64,000 nt of DNA, taken from Duganella lactea. GTDB lineage: Bacteria; Pseudomonadota; Gammaproteobacteria; Burkholderiales; Burkholderiaceae_D. Under the pieces are notes generated by a model. The model saw nothing but the letters and a program-made list of their open reading frames with translations. It had not been told where the DNA came from and ran no database searches. Below, piece by piece: positions 51,862-59,931 of the stretch; within the stretch, counting starts at the first letter, position 1; each line of letters begins with the position of its first letter. The stretch spans positions 1-64,000 of the forward strand of contig NZ_WWCP01000017.1 of assembly GCF_009857505.1 (NCBI RefSeq), given 5' to 3'. The position numbers and the translations under genes are program-made.

Positions 51862-52385
51862 GCCAGCAGCGCCTTCGGCGGTCCCGGATAGCCGATGGCT
51901 TCCCAGGTGGACGGATCGGCGTACCAGGCGCCGATGATCAAGTCGTGCAGCGCGTGGTAGGCCGTTTGCAGCGTCTGCAGGCGATGCGTGCGCCAGCTTT
52001 GCAGGAAAGCGGCCACCTGCGCCGGATCGGCCTGCGCCCAACCGCCGCGCACGCCGGTCAGCAGACGGCGCGCCGGCCCCAGCGCCAGCAGTCCGAACAG
52101 ATCCTGCACTTGCGGTTGCGTCGCCAGCGGCAGGCTCAACACGGCGTCGCGCACCCGTCCGCTGGCGGCGGTCAGGGCGGTGGCGCGCGCGGCCGGCGGT
52201 GCCGGCAACACCGGCCCCAGCATGACGGGAATGATGGCGTACAGCACCGCCAGGGCTTCGCCATCGAGCGCGAAGCGCGATGCCGCCGCCGGCGCTTGCG
52301 CCAGACGATAGACTGCGCCGCCGGCGGCCAGCGCGCAGGCGCCGGCCACGCCGATCTTCAGCCAGGATCTGCGGGATATGAGCAT
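51858..52385 (-). CDS. Tat-signal partner subunit of the GMC oxidoreductase
   Basis: 175 residues. Twin-arginine leader ISRRSWLKIGVAGACALAAGG followed by a helical domain resembling gluconate 2-dehydrogenase small-subunit-like proteins (DGEALAVLYAIIPVML, WRTHRLQTLQTAYHALHDLIIGAWYADPSTWEAIGYPG). It probably carries the GMC subunit to the periplasm. Same arrangement as the other two modules, but a different subfamily. Confidence 0.8.
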   Translation of the reverse strand: MLISRRSWLKIGVAGACALAAGGAVYRLAQAPAAASRFALDGEALAVLYAIIPVMLGPVLPAPPAARATALTAASGRVRDAVLSLPLATQPQVQDLFGLLALGPARRLLTGVRGGWAQADPAQVAAFLQSWRTHRLQTLQTAYHALHDLIIGAWYADPSTWEAIGYPGPPKALLA

Positions 52386-52472
52386 GGTCTCCGTTTATTT
52401 TTTTGTCGTTAGCCGACAGTGTAGGCGGCAAAGTTAGAGGACGGCATCTAACCCGGCGTCAGCGTCGCCGGC

Positions 52473-53270
52473 TCAGGGGTCCTGCTTGCCGTCGCGGCCG
52501 CTCATGTGGCGGGCGATGCCGCGCAGAATGTTGACCTCTTCCTTTTCCAGTTGCGCGCGCGCGAACAGGCGCTTCAGGCGCGGCATCAGCTTGCGCGGAT
52601 TGCTGGCGTCGAGGAAACCGATGTGCACCAGCGCCTGCTCCAGATGCGCATACATGCCCTCGATCTGCGCAATGCTGGCGGCCTCGCCGTGGAAGCCGAC
52701 CGGATTGGCATCGCCGACCGGCAGGCGCGGCGTGTGCAGGACGCCGCCACCGTCCAGCACCGCCATGCGGCACTCGTAGGCCAGCACCTGCGCCGCCTGC
52801 GACAGATTCAGCGACGAATACTCCGGATTGGCGGGAATGTTGATCAACACATTACATTTCTCGACCAGCTCGTTGGGCAGGCCGAAGCGCTCGTTGCCGA
52901 AAATCAGCGCCGCGCGCGCCTCCGGCGGCGCCACCAGTTGCCCGGCGAATTGTCGCGGAGATAACACCGGCGGCGAAAACTCGCGCAAGCGGGCCGACAC
53001 GGCGGCGGCAAAGTTGACGCCTTGCAGCGCCTCGGCGATGCTGCCGACCACCCGCGCCGCCGCCAGGATATCCTGCGCGCCACTGGCGAAGGCCACCGCT
53101 TCCGGGTCGTGCAGCGGGTGGTCGCAGCGCGGCGTCACCAGCACCAGGTCGCTGTAGCCCATGGTTTTCATGGCCCGCGCCACCGCCCCGATATTGCCCG
53201 CGCGGCTGGTCTCGACCAGAATAAATCGCAGTTGGTTGAAAAGATTCGTGTTGATTTGGGGCAGGTTCAT
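52473..53270 (-). CDS. trmJ: tRNA/rRNA methyltransferase TrmJ
   Basis: 265 residues. SPOUT fold: RFILVETSRAGNIGAVARAMKTMGYSDLVLV at the start, the knot region with ALIFGNERFGLPNELVEKC and IPANPEYSSLNLSQAAQVLAYECRMA, then a helical C-terminal extension. It 2'-O-methylates C/U32 of tRNA anticodon loops. Divergent from suhB, the neighbourhood seen widely in Proteobacteria. Confidence 0.93.
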   Translation of the reverse strand: MNLPQINTNLFNQLRFILVETSRAGNIGAVARAMKTMGYSDLVLVTPRCDHPLHDPEAVAFASGAQDILAAARVVGSIAEALQGVNFAAAVSARLREFSPPVLSPRQFAGQLVAPPEARAALIFGNERFGLPNELVEKCNVLINIPANPEYSSLNLSQAAQVLAYECRMAVLDGGGVLHTPRLPVGDANPVGFHGEAASIAQIEGMYAHLEQALVHIGFLDASNPRKLMPRLKRLFARAQLEKEEVNILRGIARHMSGRDGKQDP

Positions 53271-53421
53271 TTAAAATAGCGCAATCGCGCGGTATTGATC
53301 CGGAAATTCCAGCAGAATTCTACCTGTTGCTGCCGCCCCGCTCTTTGTCATTTTGTCTCCTGTCGTGCCGCCGGGCTGGAAATCCCCCGGTGGGCGTTAG
53401 CATTTTTATACGGAAAAGCCC

Positions 53422-54213
53422 ATGCATCCAATGATCAACACGGCGGTGAAAGCCGCGCGCCGTGGCGCCGCTGTCATCAACCGCGCTTCCTTCGACCTTG
53501 ACCGCGTCATCGTCACCGAAAAAAACCACAAGGACTTCGTCACCGACGTTGACCAGGCCGCTGAACAAGCGATCATCGAAGTGCTGTCGAAAGCCTATCC
53601 CGACCACGCCTTCCTGGCGGAAGAATCCGGCGCATCGGCCAATGCCCACGACGAGGCGGAATACACCTGGATCATCGACCCGATCGATGGCACCACCAAC
53701 TTCATGCACGGCTTCCCGCAATATTCGATCTCGATCGCGCTGTCGCAGCGCGGCGTCATCACCCAGTCGGTGGTCTACGACCCGGTGCGCAACGACCTGT
53801 TCACCGCCACCAAGGGCGCCGGCGCCTACCTGAACGAAAAACGCATCCGCGTCGGCAAGCTCGACCGCATCGCCAACGCCCTGCTGGCCACCGGCTACCA
53901 GACCGGCAGCCCGAAGGCGCTGAAAGAATACCTGGAAATGTACGGCGTCATGGCCGAGCGCACCCAGGGCATCCGCCGCGCCGGCAGCGCCGCGCTGGAT
54001 CTGGCCTACGTCGCCTGCGGCCGCCTGGACGGCTTCTATGAAAAAGGCCTGAAACCGTGGGACATCGCCGGCGGCGCGCTGCTGGTGACCGAAGCCGGCG
54101 GCATCGTCGGCGAGTTCAGCGGCGAATCGGACTACCTGTACAAGGGTGACGTCATCGCCGCCAGCCCGAAAATCTTCGCGCAGATGGTGGGCCTCCTCAC
54201 CCCCTACGCATAA
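53422..54213 (+). CDS. suhB: Inositol-1-monophosphatase / Nus-factor SuhB
   Basis: 263 residues. Metal-binding motifs FLAEESG, WIIDPIDGTTNFMHGFPQYSISIAL and KPWDIAGGALLVTEAGG. It hydrolyses inositol phosphates and, in enterobacteria, joins the ribosomal antitermination complex. The gene is followed by a strong terminator at 54236-54257. Confidence 0.96.
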   Translation: MHPMINTAVKAARRGAAVINRASFDLDRVIVTEKNHKDFVTDVDQAAEQAIIEVLSKAYPDHAFLAEESGASANAHDEAEYTWIIDPIDGTTNFMHGFPQYSISIALSQRGVITQSVVYDPVRNDLFTATKGAGAYLNEKRIRVGKLDRIANALLATGYQTGSPKALKEYLEMYGVMAERTQGIRRAGSAALDLAYVACGRLDGFYEKGLKPWDIAGGALLVTEAGGIVGEFSGESDYLYKGDVIAASPKIFAQMVGLLTPYA

Positions 54214-54235
54214 GCCAGCGCATGCCGTGATAGAG

Positions 54236-54257
54236 GGGAGCCGCGGCTCCCTTTTTT
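54236..54257 (+). terminator. Intrinsic terminator of suhB
   Basis: GGGAGCCG directly joined to CGGCTCCC (54236-54251; effectively a six-pair stem with a four-base loop) followed by six Ts. Confidence 0.93.
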
Positions 54258-54260
54258 GAT

Positions 54261-54310
54261 CGCAGGTTTTATTTCCGTATTGAAACAAGCTGTTATACTG
54301 AAAACCTGCG
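54261..54310. promoter_or_regulatory. Inverted repeat framing the rhlE promoter
   Basis: CGCAGGTTTT (54261-54270) and AAAACCTGCG (54301-54310) are perfect inverted copies separated by 30 bases that contain a likely -10 hexamer TATACT (54294-54299). A candidate bipartite operator or a cold-sensitive RNA/DNA structure; RhlE-type helicase genes are often cold regulated, but no such evidence is in the sequence itself. Confidence 0.55.
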
Positions 54311-54349
54311 GCAACCGCCCCACCTGTAGAATCTTTACGTAAAGTTAAT

Positions 54350-55744
54350 ATGTCTTTTTCCTCTCTCGGTTTGTCCGACGCCCTGATGCGCGCGGTTAGC
54401 GAAACCGGCTACACCACGCCGACGCCCATCCAGCAACAGGCCATTCCCGCCGTCCTCAACGGCGGCGACCTGCTGGCGGGCGCGCAGACCGGCACCGGCA
54501 AGACCGCCGGCTTCACGCTGCCGCTGCTGCAGCGCCTGTCGACCGACGCGGTCGGCGCCAAGCTCACCAGCAACAATTCGCCGCGCGCCATCCGCGCCCT
54601 GATCCTGACCCCGACCCGCGAACTGGCGGCGCAGGTCGAGGAAAGCGTGCGCATCTACGGCAAGTACACCAAGCTGAACTCGGCGGTGATCTTTGGCGGC
54701 GTGGGCATCAACCCGCAGATCAAGCAGCTCAAGCACGGCGTCGACATCCTGGTGGCGACGCCGGGCCGCCTGCTGGACCACATGGACCAGCGCACGGTCG
54801 ACCTGAGCAAGGTCGAGATCCTGGTGCTGGACGAAGCCGACCGGATGCTCGACATGGGCTTCATCCGCGACATCCGCAAGGTGCTGGCCGGCCTGCCGCC
54901 GAAGCGCCAGAACCTGCTGTTCTCGGCCACGTTCTCGGACGACATCAAGGCGCTGGCCGACGGCCTGCTGAACAAGCCGGCGACGATCGAAGTGGCGCGC
55001 CGCAACTCGACGGTGGAAATCATCGCCCAGAAGATCCACCCGGTCGACCGCGACAAGAAGCACCCGATGCTGGCGCACCTGATCAAAACGCACCAGTGGA
55101 GCCAGGTGCTGGTCTTCACCCGCACCAAGCACGGCGCCAACAAGCTGGTGGAACAGCTGGAGAAGGACGGCATCGGCGCGATGGCGATCCACGGCAACAA
55201 GAGCCAGTCGGCGCGCACCAAGGCGCTGTCCGAGTTCAAGGACAACAAGCTGCAAGTGCTGGTGGCCACCGACATCGCCGCGCGCGGCATCGACATCGAC
55301 CAGCTGCCGCACGTGGTCAACTACGACCTGCCGAACGTGCCGGAAGACTATGTGCACCGCATCGGCCGTACCGGCCGCGCCGGCGCCACGGGCGAGGCGG
55401 TGTCGCTGGTCTGCGTGGACGAGCACGACATGCTGAAAGACATCGAAAAGCTCATCAAGCAAACGCTGCCGCGCGAAGTCATCCCGGGCTTCGAGCCTGA
55501 TCCGACCGCGCGGGCGCAACCGATCCAGCTGCGCAGCGGCGGCCCGGGCCACCGCAACGGCGGCGGCGGCGGCAACCGCAACAGCGGCGCCCCGCGCAAA
55601 CCGGGCGGCGGCAATGGCAACGGCGGCGGCAACAAGCCACGCTCGGCCAGCGGCAACGGTGGTGGCGCGCGCAGCGGCGGCGGCGGTGGTGGCAATGCCC
55701 CACGCGCGGCAGCCCAGCACCGCAGCGGCGGTCGCGGCCGCTAA
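54350..55744 (+). CDS. rhlE: DEAD-box RNA helicase RhlE type
   Basis: 464 residues. Motifs in order: Q-motif [22 protein letters not shown] (I), PTRELAAQ (Ia), TPGR (Ib), [12 protein letters not shown] (II), FSAT (III), [12 protein letters not shown] (IV), [12 protein letters not shown] (V), [10 protein letters not shown] (VI). The C-terminal ~75 residues are a Gly/Asn/Arg-rich disordered tail with RGG-like elements that bind RNA nonspecifically. It unwinds short duplexes in ribosome assembly or mRNA decay. A type-A palindrome begins 8 bases past the stop. Confidence 0.95.
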   Translation: MSFSSLGLSDALMRAVSETGYTTPTPIQQQAIPAVLNGGDLLAGAQTGTGKTAGFTLPLLQRLSTDAVGAKLTSNNSPRAIRALILTPTRELAAQVEESVRIYGKYTKLNSAVIFGGVGINPQIKQLKHGVDILVATPGRLLDHMDQRTVDLSKVEILVLDEADRMLDMGFIRDIRKVLAGLPPKRQNLLFSATFSDDIKALADGLLNKPATIEVARRNSTVEIIAQKIHPVDRDKKHPMLAHLIKTHQWSQVLVFTRTKHGANKLVEQLEKDGIGAMAIHGNKSQSARTKALSEFKDNKLQVLVATDIAARGIDIDQLPHVVNYDLPNVPEDYVHRIGRTGRAGATGEAVSLVCVDEHDMLKDIEKLIKQTLPREVIPGFEPDPTARAQPIQLRSGGPGHRNGGGGGNRNSGAPRKPGGGNGNGGGNKPRSASGNGGGARSGGGGGGNAPRAAAQHRSGGRGR

Positions 55745-55751
55745 CAAAAAA

Positions 55752-55830
55752 CGGTGTCAGGTCTGACAATCGCACACGGGCTCAACTGCTACGCAGTTGA
55801 GCCCGTGTGCGATTGTCAGACCTGACACCG
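55752..55830. repeat. Long perfect palindrome, type A (copy 2)
   Basis: Arms 55752-55789 and 55793-55830 are exact reverse complements (38 bases) with loop tac. It matches copy 1 except for two positions in each arm (55769/55813 and 55780/55802), both changed together so pairing is kept. It sits between rhlE and hyi, with an A-run on the rhlE side (T-run on the minus strand). Confidence 0.93.
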
Positions 55831-55843
55831 GACCTTTATTGCC

Positions 55844-56623
55844 ATGCCTAAGTTTGCTGCCAACCTGTCGATGCTGTACACCGACGTCCCTTTTCTGGAC
55901 CGCTTTGCCCTCGCCCACGAGGCGGGCTTTGAGGCGGTCGAGTTTCTTTTTCCTTATGCCTTTGCGCCACAGCAGATCGCCGAACGGCTGCGCCGTTATC
56001 AGCTGAAGCTGGTCTTGTTTAATTTGCCCGCCGGCGACTGGCAGGCCGGTGATCGCGGCATGGCTTGCGATCCGCGCCGCTTGACGGCGTTCCGGGACAG
56101 CGTCGATGCCGCACGCGACTATGCCGCCGAACTGGGCGTCCAGCAGGTGCATTGCATGGCGGGCCGGCTGCCGGATGGCCTGGCGCACTCCTTGGCCCAC
56201 GCCACCTATGTCGATAATCTGCGCTATGCGGCGGCGCGCCTGGCGCCGGCCGGCGTGCGTGTGCTGATCGAGCCGATCAATTCTTTCGATATGCCCGGCT
56301 ATTTCCTCAACCGCAGCCGCCAGGCGCTGGATGTCATCGCCGAGGTCGGCAGCCCCAACCTCTTCCTGCAATACGACATCTATCACATGCAGCGCATGGA
56401 GGGCGAACTGTCGGCAACCATCCAGGCCCACCTGCCGCTGATCAAGCACATGCAGATCGCCGATACCCCCGGCCGCCACGAACCCGGCACCGGCGAGATC
56501 AATTACCGCCACCTGTTCGCGCTGATCGACCGCCTCGGCTATGACGGCTGGCTCGGCTGCGAGTACCTCCCGGCCGGCGACACCAACGCCGGCCTCGGCT
56601 GGCGCGAGGCGCTGACCACTTAG
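55844..56623 (+). CDS. hyi: Hydroxypyruvate isomerase family protein
   Basis: 259 residues, TIM-barrel of the xylose-isomerase-like superfamily. FAANLSMLYTDVPFLDRFALAHEAGFEAVEFLFPY, LVLFNLPAGDWQAGDRGMAC, catalytic Glu in VLIEPINSFDMPGYFL and in WLGCEYLPAGDT. It interconverts hydroxypyruvate and tartronate semialdehyde (glyoxylate metabolism) or, in OtnI-type members, handles other 2-keto sugars. The gene stands alone, 13 bases past the palindrome, so its own promoter must overlap that element or rhlE. Weak ribosome site. Confidence 0.88.
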   Translation: MPKFAANLSMLYTDVPFLDRFALAHEAGFEAVEFLFPYAFAPQQIAERLRRYQLKLVLFNLPAGDWQAGDRGMACDPRRLTAFRDSVDAARDYAAELGVQQVHCMAGRLPDGLAHSLAHATYVDNLRYAAARLAPAGVRVLIEPINSFDMPGYFLNRSRQALDVIAEVGSPNLFLQYDIYHMQRMEGELSATIQAHLPLIKHMQIADTPGRHEPGTGEINYRHLFALIDRLGYDGWLGCEYLPAGDTNAGLGWREALTT

Positions 56624-56692
56624 TCTGCGCTCGCGCAACACGCGCCGCGCCGCCCCGCGCCACAATCGTCCCACTCATTTGTGGGGGGATCC

Positions 56693-57454
56693 ATGAAACG
56701 TCTTTGTCTGCTCCTGTGCCTGCTGGCCCTGCTCACCGGCTGCGCCAGCAGCACGCCGCGCATGGCGGCGGTGCGCGCCTTCGCCGCCGACGCGCCCAAG
56801 CTCGGCGCCTACCACGAGCTGACCGAGCGCTACCGCAACACCTATCAGCGCCAGCAGCCGTACATGTATCCGGCCGCCGACGCCCGCGAGCAACTGCTGG
56901 ACGCGCGCCGCCAGCAAGCCTGCGACGATTTCGTCAAGCTGCAATACGGCCTGCAAGCCTATATGCGGGCGCTGGGCAAGCTGGCCGGTGACAACCAGTA
57001 CGATCTGGAGGACCAGGTCAAAAGCATCGGCAGCGGCATCAAGGCCTGGCCCGATAGCGGCCTGGAAGACCGTCACGTCAACGCCTACGCCGGGCTGACG
57101 CGGCTGGCGGCGCGCGCCCTCACCCGGCCGCTGCAGGAGAACACGGTCGACCAGTTGCTGCGCGAGGGCAGCGCGCCCATGCAACAGGTGCTGGACGCCA
57201 TGGCCACGCTGCTGCGCCTGTACAGCAAATCCAGCGACAACGAGGAGGACCTGGTGCTCGGCATGCTGGAATCGGAAATCCCCTTCCTCGACGCCAACCG
57301 CAAGCGTCTGCTGCTGGCGCTGGCCAAGGCCAAGCAGCAAGAAAAACAGGCCGAGTTCCGCCTGATCGGCCTGCGCTTCACGCTGGCCCGCAACAACCTC
57401 GATCTGATCGCGCAAAAACAGCGCGCGCTGCTCGACCACCTGCCCGCCGACTAA
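56693..57454 (+). CDS. Lipoprotein of unknown function
   Basis: 253 residues from the ATG at 56693 (GGGGGGAT ribosome site). Signal peptide with lipobox LLTGC (Cys about residue 17), then a mostly helical domain (about 25-250). No family recognised. A likely operon with the next two genes (9- and 46-base gaps): lipoprotein, small helical protein, DksA-like protein. Confidence 0.8.
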   Translation: MKRLCLLLCLLALLTGCASSTPRMAAVRAFAADAPKLGAYHELTERYRNTYQRQQPYMYPAADAREQLLDARRQQACDDFVKLQYGLQAYMRALGKLAGDNQYDLEDQVKSIGSGIKAWPDSGLEDRHVNAYAGLTRLAARALTRPLQENTVDQLLREGSAPMQQVLDAMATLLRLYSKSSDNEEDLVLGMLESEIPFLDANRKRLLLALAKAKQQEKQAEFRLIGLRFTLARNNLDLIAQKQRALLDHLPAD

Positions 57455-57463
57455 GGAGCCGTC

Positions 57464-57886
57464 ATGCCCGACCCGCAACCACCCAGTCCCGAAGCGCTGG
57501 CCGATACGCTGTCGGCCTGCGCCGACGCCCTGCACCGGCGCCTGATGCGCGCGCTGCGCCAGCCCACACCCGACGCCCCGCTGCCCGGCATTTCGCACCC
57601 GGTGGCGCAGGCGCTGTTTGACAGCGAGGTGCAGCTGCGCCAGCGCGCCAACCTGCTCTACCTCGACGCCGCCGTGCAGGCCGGCGGCCACCTGGCGCCG
57701 CAGCGGCAGGCGCTGGCCGAGCTGGCCGCGAAGGCGGAACAGATCATCGCCTGCGTCGACCGCGTCAAGGATCTGGCCGACCTCGCCGGCGAACTGATCG
57801 GCGCCGGCGCGGCCATCGCCAGCGGCAAGCCGGAACACATCCTGTCGTCGCTGGAAAAACTCAAGCACCACATCGAGGCGCTGTAG
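57464..57886 (+). CDS. Small helical protein of unknown function
   Basis: 140 residues, Ala/Leu-rich and helical throughout with no signal peptide or recognisable motif. It starts 9 bases after the lipoprotein stop, with a ggag-type ribosome site. Codon usage matches neighbours, so it is likely a real gene; function unknown. Confidence 0.72.
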   Translation: MPDPQPPSPEALADTLSACADALHRRLMRALRQPTPDAPLPGISHPVAQALFDSEVQLRQRANLLYLDAAVQAGGHLAPQRQALAELAAKAEQIIACVDRVKDLADLAGELIGAGAAIASGKPEHILSSLEKLKHHIEAL

Positions 57887-57932
57887 AACGATTCGCCGCC
57901 GCGCTAGTCCAACGCCCTAAGGAGCACGCGGC

Positions 57933-58307
57933 ATGAACGGACTGGACGACGAACAATGGCAGACCTTGCAGGCACGCCTGGAGCAGGCCCGCGCCGCGCT
58001 GCTCAGCCAGCTTGCGGACGACCTCGACCGCAGCACCGACCTGCGCACGCCGCTGCCGCATCAGGCCGAGGCCTCGCCGGCCGACAACGCCAGCCAGCGC
58101 ACGCTGCACGCCGCCGTGCACGAGGCGGCCACGCTGACCGCGCGCCAGCTGGGCCATGTGCGTCGCGCGCTGGCCAAATTCGACGACCAGCGTTATGGTT
58201 TGTGTGAAAGTTGCGGCGAGCCGATCGGCTATTCGCGCTTGAACGCCCGCCCGGAAGCGCGTTTTTGCATCCATTGCCAGACGCGGTTGGAGCAAGCGCG
58301 GCGCTAG
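57933..58307 (+). CDS. TraR/DksA-type zinc-finger protein
   Basis: 124 residues. Coiled coil (about 5-90) then the four-cysteine zinc finger CESCGEPIGYSRLNARPEARFCIHC. DksA relatives enter the RNA polymerase secondary channel and alter transcription; the family also includes short proteins of unknown role. Ribosome site CTAAGGAGC. Its end overlaps the convergent gene by four bases. Confidence 0.9.
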   Translation: MNGLDDEQWQTLQARLEQARAALLSQLADDLDRSTDLRTPLPHQAEASPADNASQRTLHAAVHEAATLTARQLGHVRRALAKFDDQRYGLCESCGEPIGYSRLNARPEARFCIHCQTRLEQARR

Positions 58308-58666
58308 TCGTCGCTGAGCCAGGGCTGGCTGCGGATCTTGGCCACCTGCCGCTGCGCCATCAGCCGCCACAGCTGCAAGGCGTCGGCCTGCCGCGCGACG
58401 GTCATGGTGCGCGGCGCGGCCAGCGCGATTTCGCAATCGCGGTCCGACCACTCGGCAAAGCGCACGGCGCCGCCGGCCGCCACTTCCATCTCGTACATCA
58501 GGCCGTCGTCATAGCCGAAACGCAGCACCGCGCTGCCGGGACCGCCGTCGGGATCGCCCATCTTGCCGCTGTAGACGTCGGCCAGGGCGGCCGCCATCTG
58601 GGCTTCGGACGGCGCCGCAACGTCGCGTCCGTCCGGACGTGTGAGTACTAGCCATGCCTGAGTCAT
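58304..58666 (-). CDS. Hypothetical protein (conserved-looking)
   Basis: 120 residues. Cytoplasmic, alpha/beta-looking: WLVLTRPDGRD, SEAQMAAALADVYSGKMGDPDGGPGSAVLRFGYDDGLMYEMEVA, ending RSQPWLSDD. No family recognised. Overlaps the DksA-like gene by four bases on the opposite strand. Confidence 0.6.
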   Translation of the reverse strand: MTQAWLVLTRPDGRDVAAPSEAQMAAALADVYSGKMGDPDGGPGSAVLRFGYDDGLMYEMEVAAGGAVRFAEWSDRDCEIALAAPRTMTVARQADALQLWRLMAQRQVAKIRSQPWLSDD

Positions 58667-58702
58667 TGCCGCCTCCGCGCTCGGTGTGATGTCGTGGAGC
58701 TA

Positions 58703-58954
58703 TCATACCGAAAATTGCTCTTGGCGCAGGCATCGTCGCCGATAAGCAACAAGGGCGGCGGCTGGCATGGCGGCCTTGCGTGGCGGCTGGACATTGCTGC
58801 CGTCCTCGTCCGGCTCGCCGCGTTCCTTCATCTTGTTCAGGCTGTACAGCGAGCCGACGTGGGCGCTGCCCTGCACCACGCCGGGCAATGCCAGGCGCGC
58901 ATCGGCGATTTCATCCTGCAACTGAAAATAGCCTGCGATACATCCGCCGTTCAC
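58703..58954 (-). CDS. Small protein coupled to the MtfA-like gene
   Basis: 83 residues from a GTG (58954) that overlaps the peptidase stop by four bases (GTGA). Sequence YFQLQDEIADARLALPGVVQGSAHVG and NKMKERGEPDEDGSNVQPPRKAA looks protein-like and fills an otherwise empty 280-base gap. It has no good ribosome site, so it depends on coupling. No domain recognised; a shadow cannot be ruled out. Confidence 0.4.
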   Translation of the reverse strand: MNGGCIAGYFQLQDEIADARLALPGVVQGSAHVGSLYSLNKMKERGEPDEDGSNVQPPRKAAMPAAALVAYRRRCLRQEQFSV

Positions 58955-59817
58955 CAGCCGTGGGCGTAGCCGAGCGGCGGCTCCGGCGAAGGCGGCGGCG
59001 GTGGCGACATCCATTCGCGCGGATCGACGCGGTAGTATTTGAGGAATTCCGCGAACAATTCGGGATAATGCTCGGCCATCTGGTACGGCTTCTCGTAGAA
59101 GGTTTCGGTGGCGACGGCGAAGAATTCGGCCGGATTGGTGGCGCCGTAGTGGTCCATCACCGCAGGCTGACGGTACATGGCATGCCAGCGCAGGTTCTGG
59201 TAGGCGCGCGACAGCACTTCCGACCATTCGCTGTAGCTGGCGGGATTACCCAGGTAAGGCGCGCCGTTGGCGCGGCCCGATTCGCTGTCCAGCTGATGGG
59301 CGAATTCGTGCAGCACGACATTGTGGCCATCGGTCCAGTCGCCGGCGCCGCGCCGCACATCGTCCCAGGACAGCACCACGCGGCCATCGTCCCACGACTC
59401 GCCCAGCATGCTTTGCCTGCCCGGCGTGACCACGCCGCCCGGCCCCACCTCGGCGCGCTGCGCCACGAATTCCGTCGGATACAGCAGGATGGTGTGCAAG
59501 GCCGGATACACCTTGCTTGGCCGGTTCAACAGCAGCATGCACGCCTGCCCGGCGATGGTCACCGCCATTTCATCGGTGACCTCCAGCCCCTCGCAGCCGA
59601 CAAACTTTTTTTGATGCAGGAACTGCACCACCATGCGCCGCAATTGCTGCTGCAAATCGGCAGGCATGCCGCTGTAGACGGGGATGTTGCGCCGCAGGAT
59701 ATCCTCGGCCTCGGGCGGCAAAGGCCGGGCCAGCACCCGCCGCAGACGCCAGCGCGGGTAGATGAAGGGCAGCGCGATCGCCAGCGCCGACAGGCCGATC
59801 CAGATCAAAGCTTCCAT
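58951..59817 (-). CDS. MtfA/M90-type zinc peptidase
   Basis: 288 residues from the ATG at 59817. An N-terminal membrane helix (about 4-20) precedes the peptidase: VGCEGLEVTDEMAVTIAGQACMLLLNR, zinc motif HEFAHQLDSESGRANGAPYL and a later glutamate in NPAEFFAVATETFYEKP. E. coli MtfA binds Mlc and regulates the glucose PTS; the anchored version here is a close relative. An in-frame extension to 59865 is not needed. Confidence 0.88.
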   Translation of the reverse strand: MEALIWIGLSALAIALPFIYPRWRLRRVLARPLPPEAEDILRRNIPVYSGMPADLQQQLRRMVVQFLHQKKFVGCEGLEVTDEMAVTIAGQACMLLLNRPSKVYPALHTILLYPTEFVAQRAEVGPGGVVTPGRQSMLGESWDDGRVVLSWDDVRRGAGDWTDGHNVVLHEFAHQLDSESGRANGAPYLGNPASYSEWSEVLSRAYQNLRWHAMYRQPAVMDHYGATNPAEFFAVATETFYEKPYQMAEHYPELFAEFLKYYRVDPREWMSPPPPPSPEPPLGYAHGW

Positions 59818-59883
59818 GTGCGGCGGGGTCCGTAAGATGTCATGCCAGCCAAGGTGGGGCTGCATATCAACATTTCAATACGA

Positions 59884-59911
59884 AAACAGCCGGCGCATGC
59901 GCCGGCTGTTT
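59884..59911 (-). terminator. Hairpin terminator downstream of the winged-helix gene
   Basis: Perfect 13-base arms (59884-59896 with 59899-59911) around AT. On the minus strand it ends in TTTT, consistent with termination of the gene at 59932-60558 before the peptidase gene. Confidence 0.75.
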
Positions 59912-59931
59912 CTGCTCCCCTTGCGGGCAGT

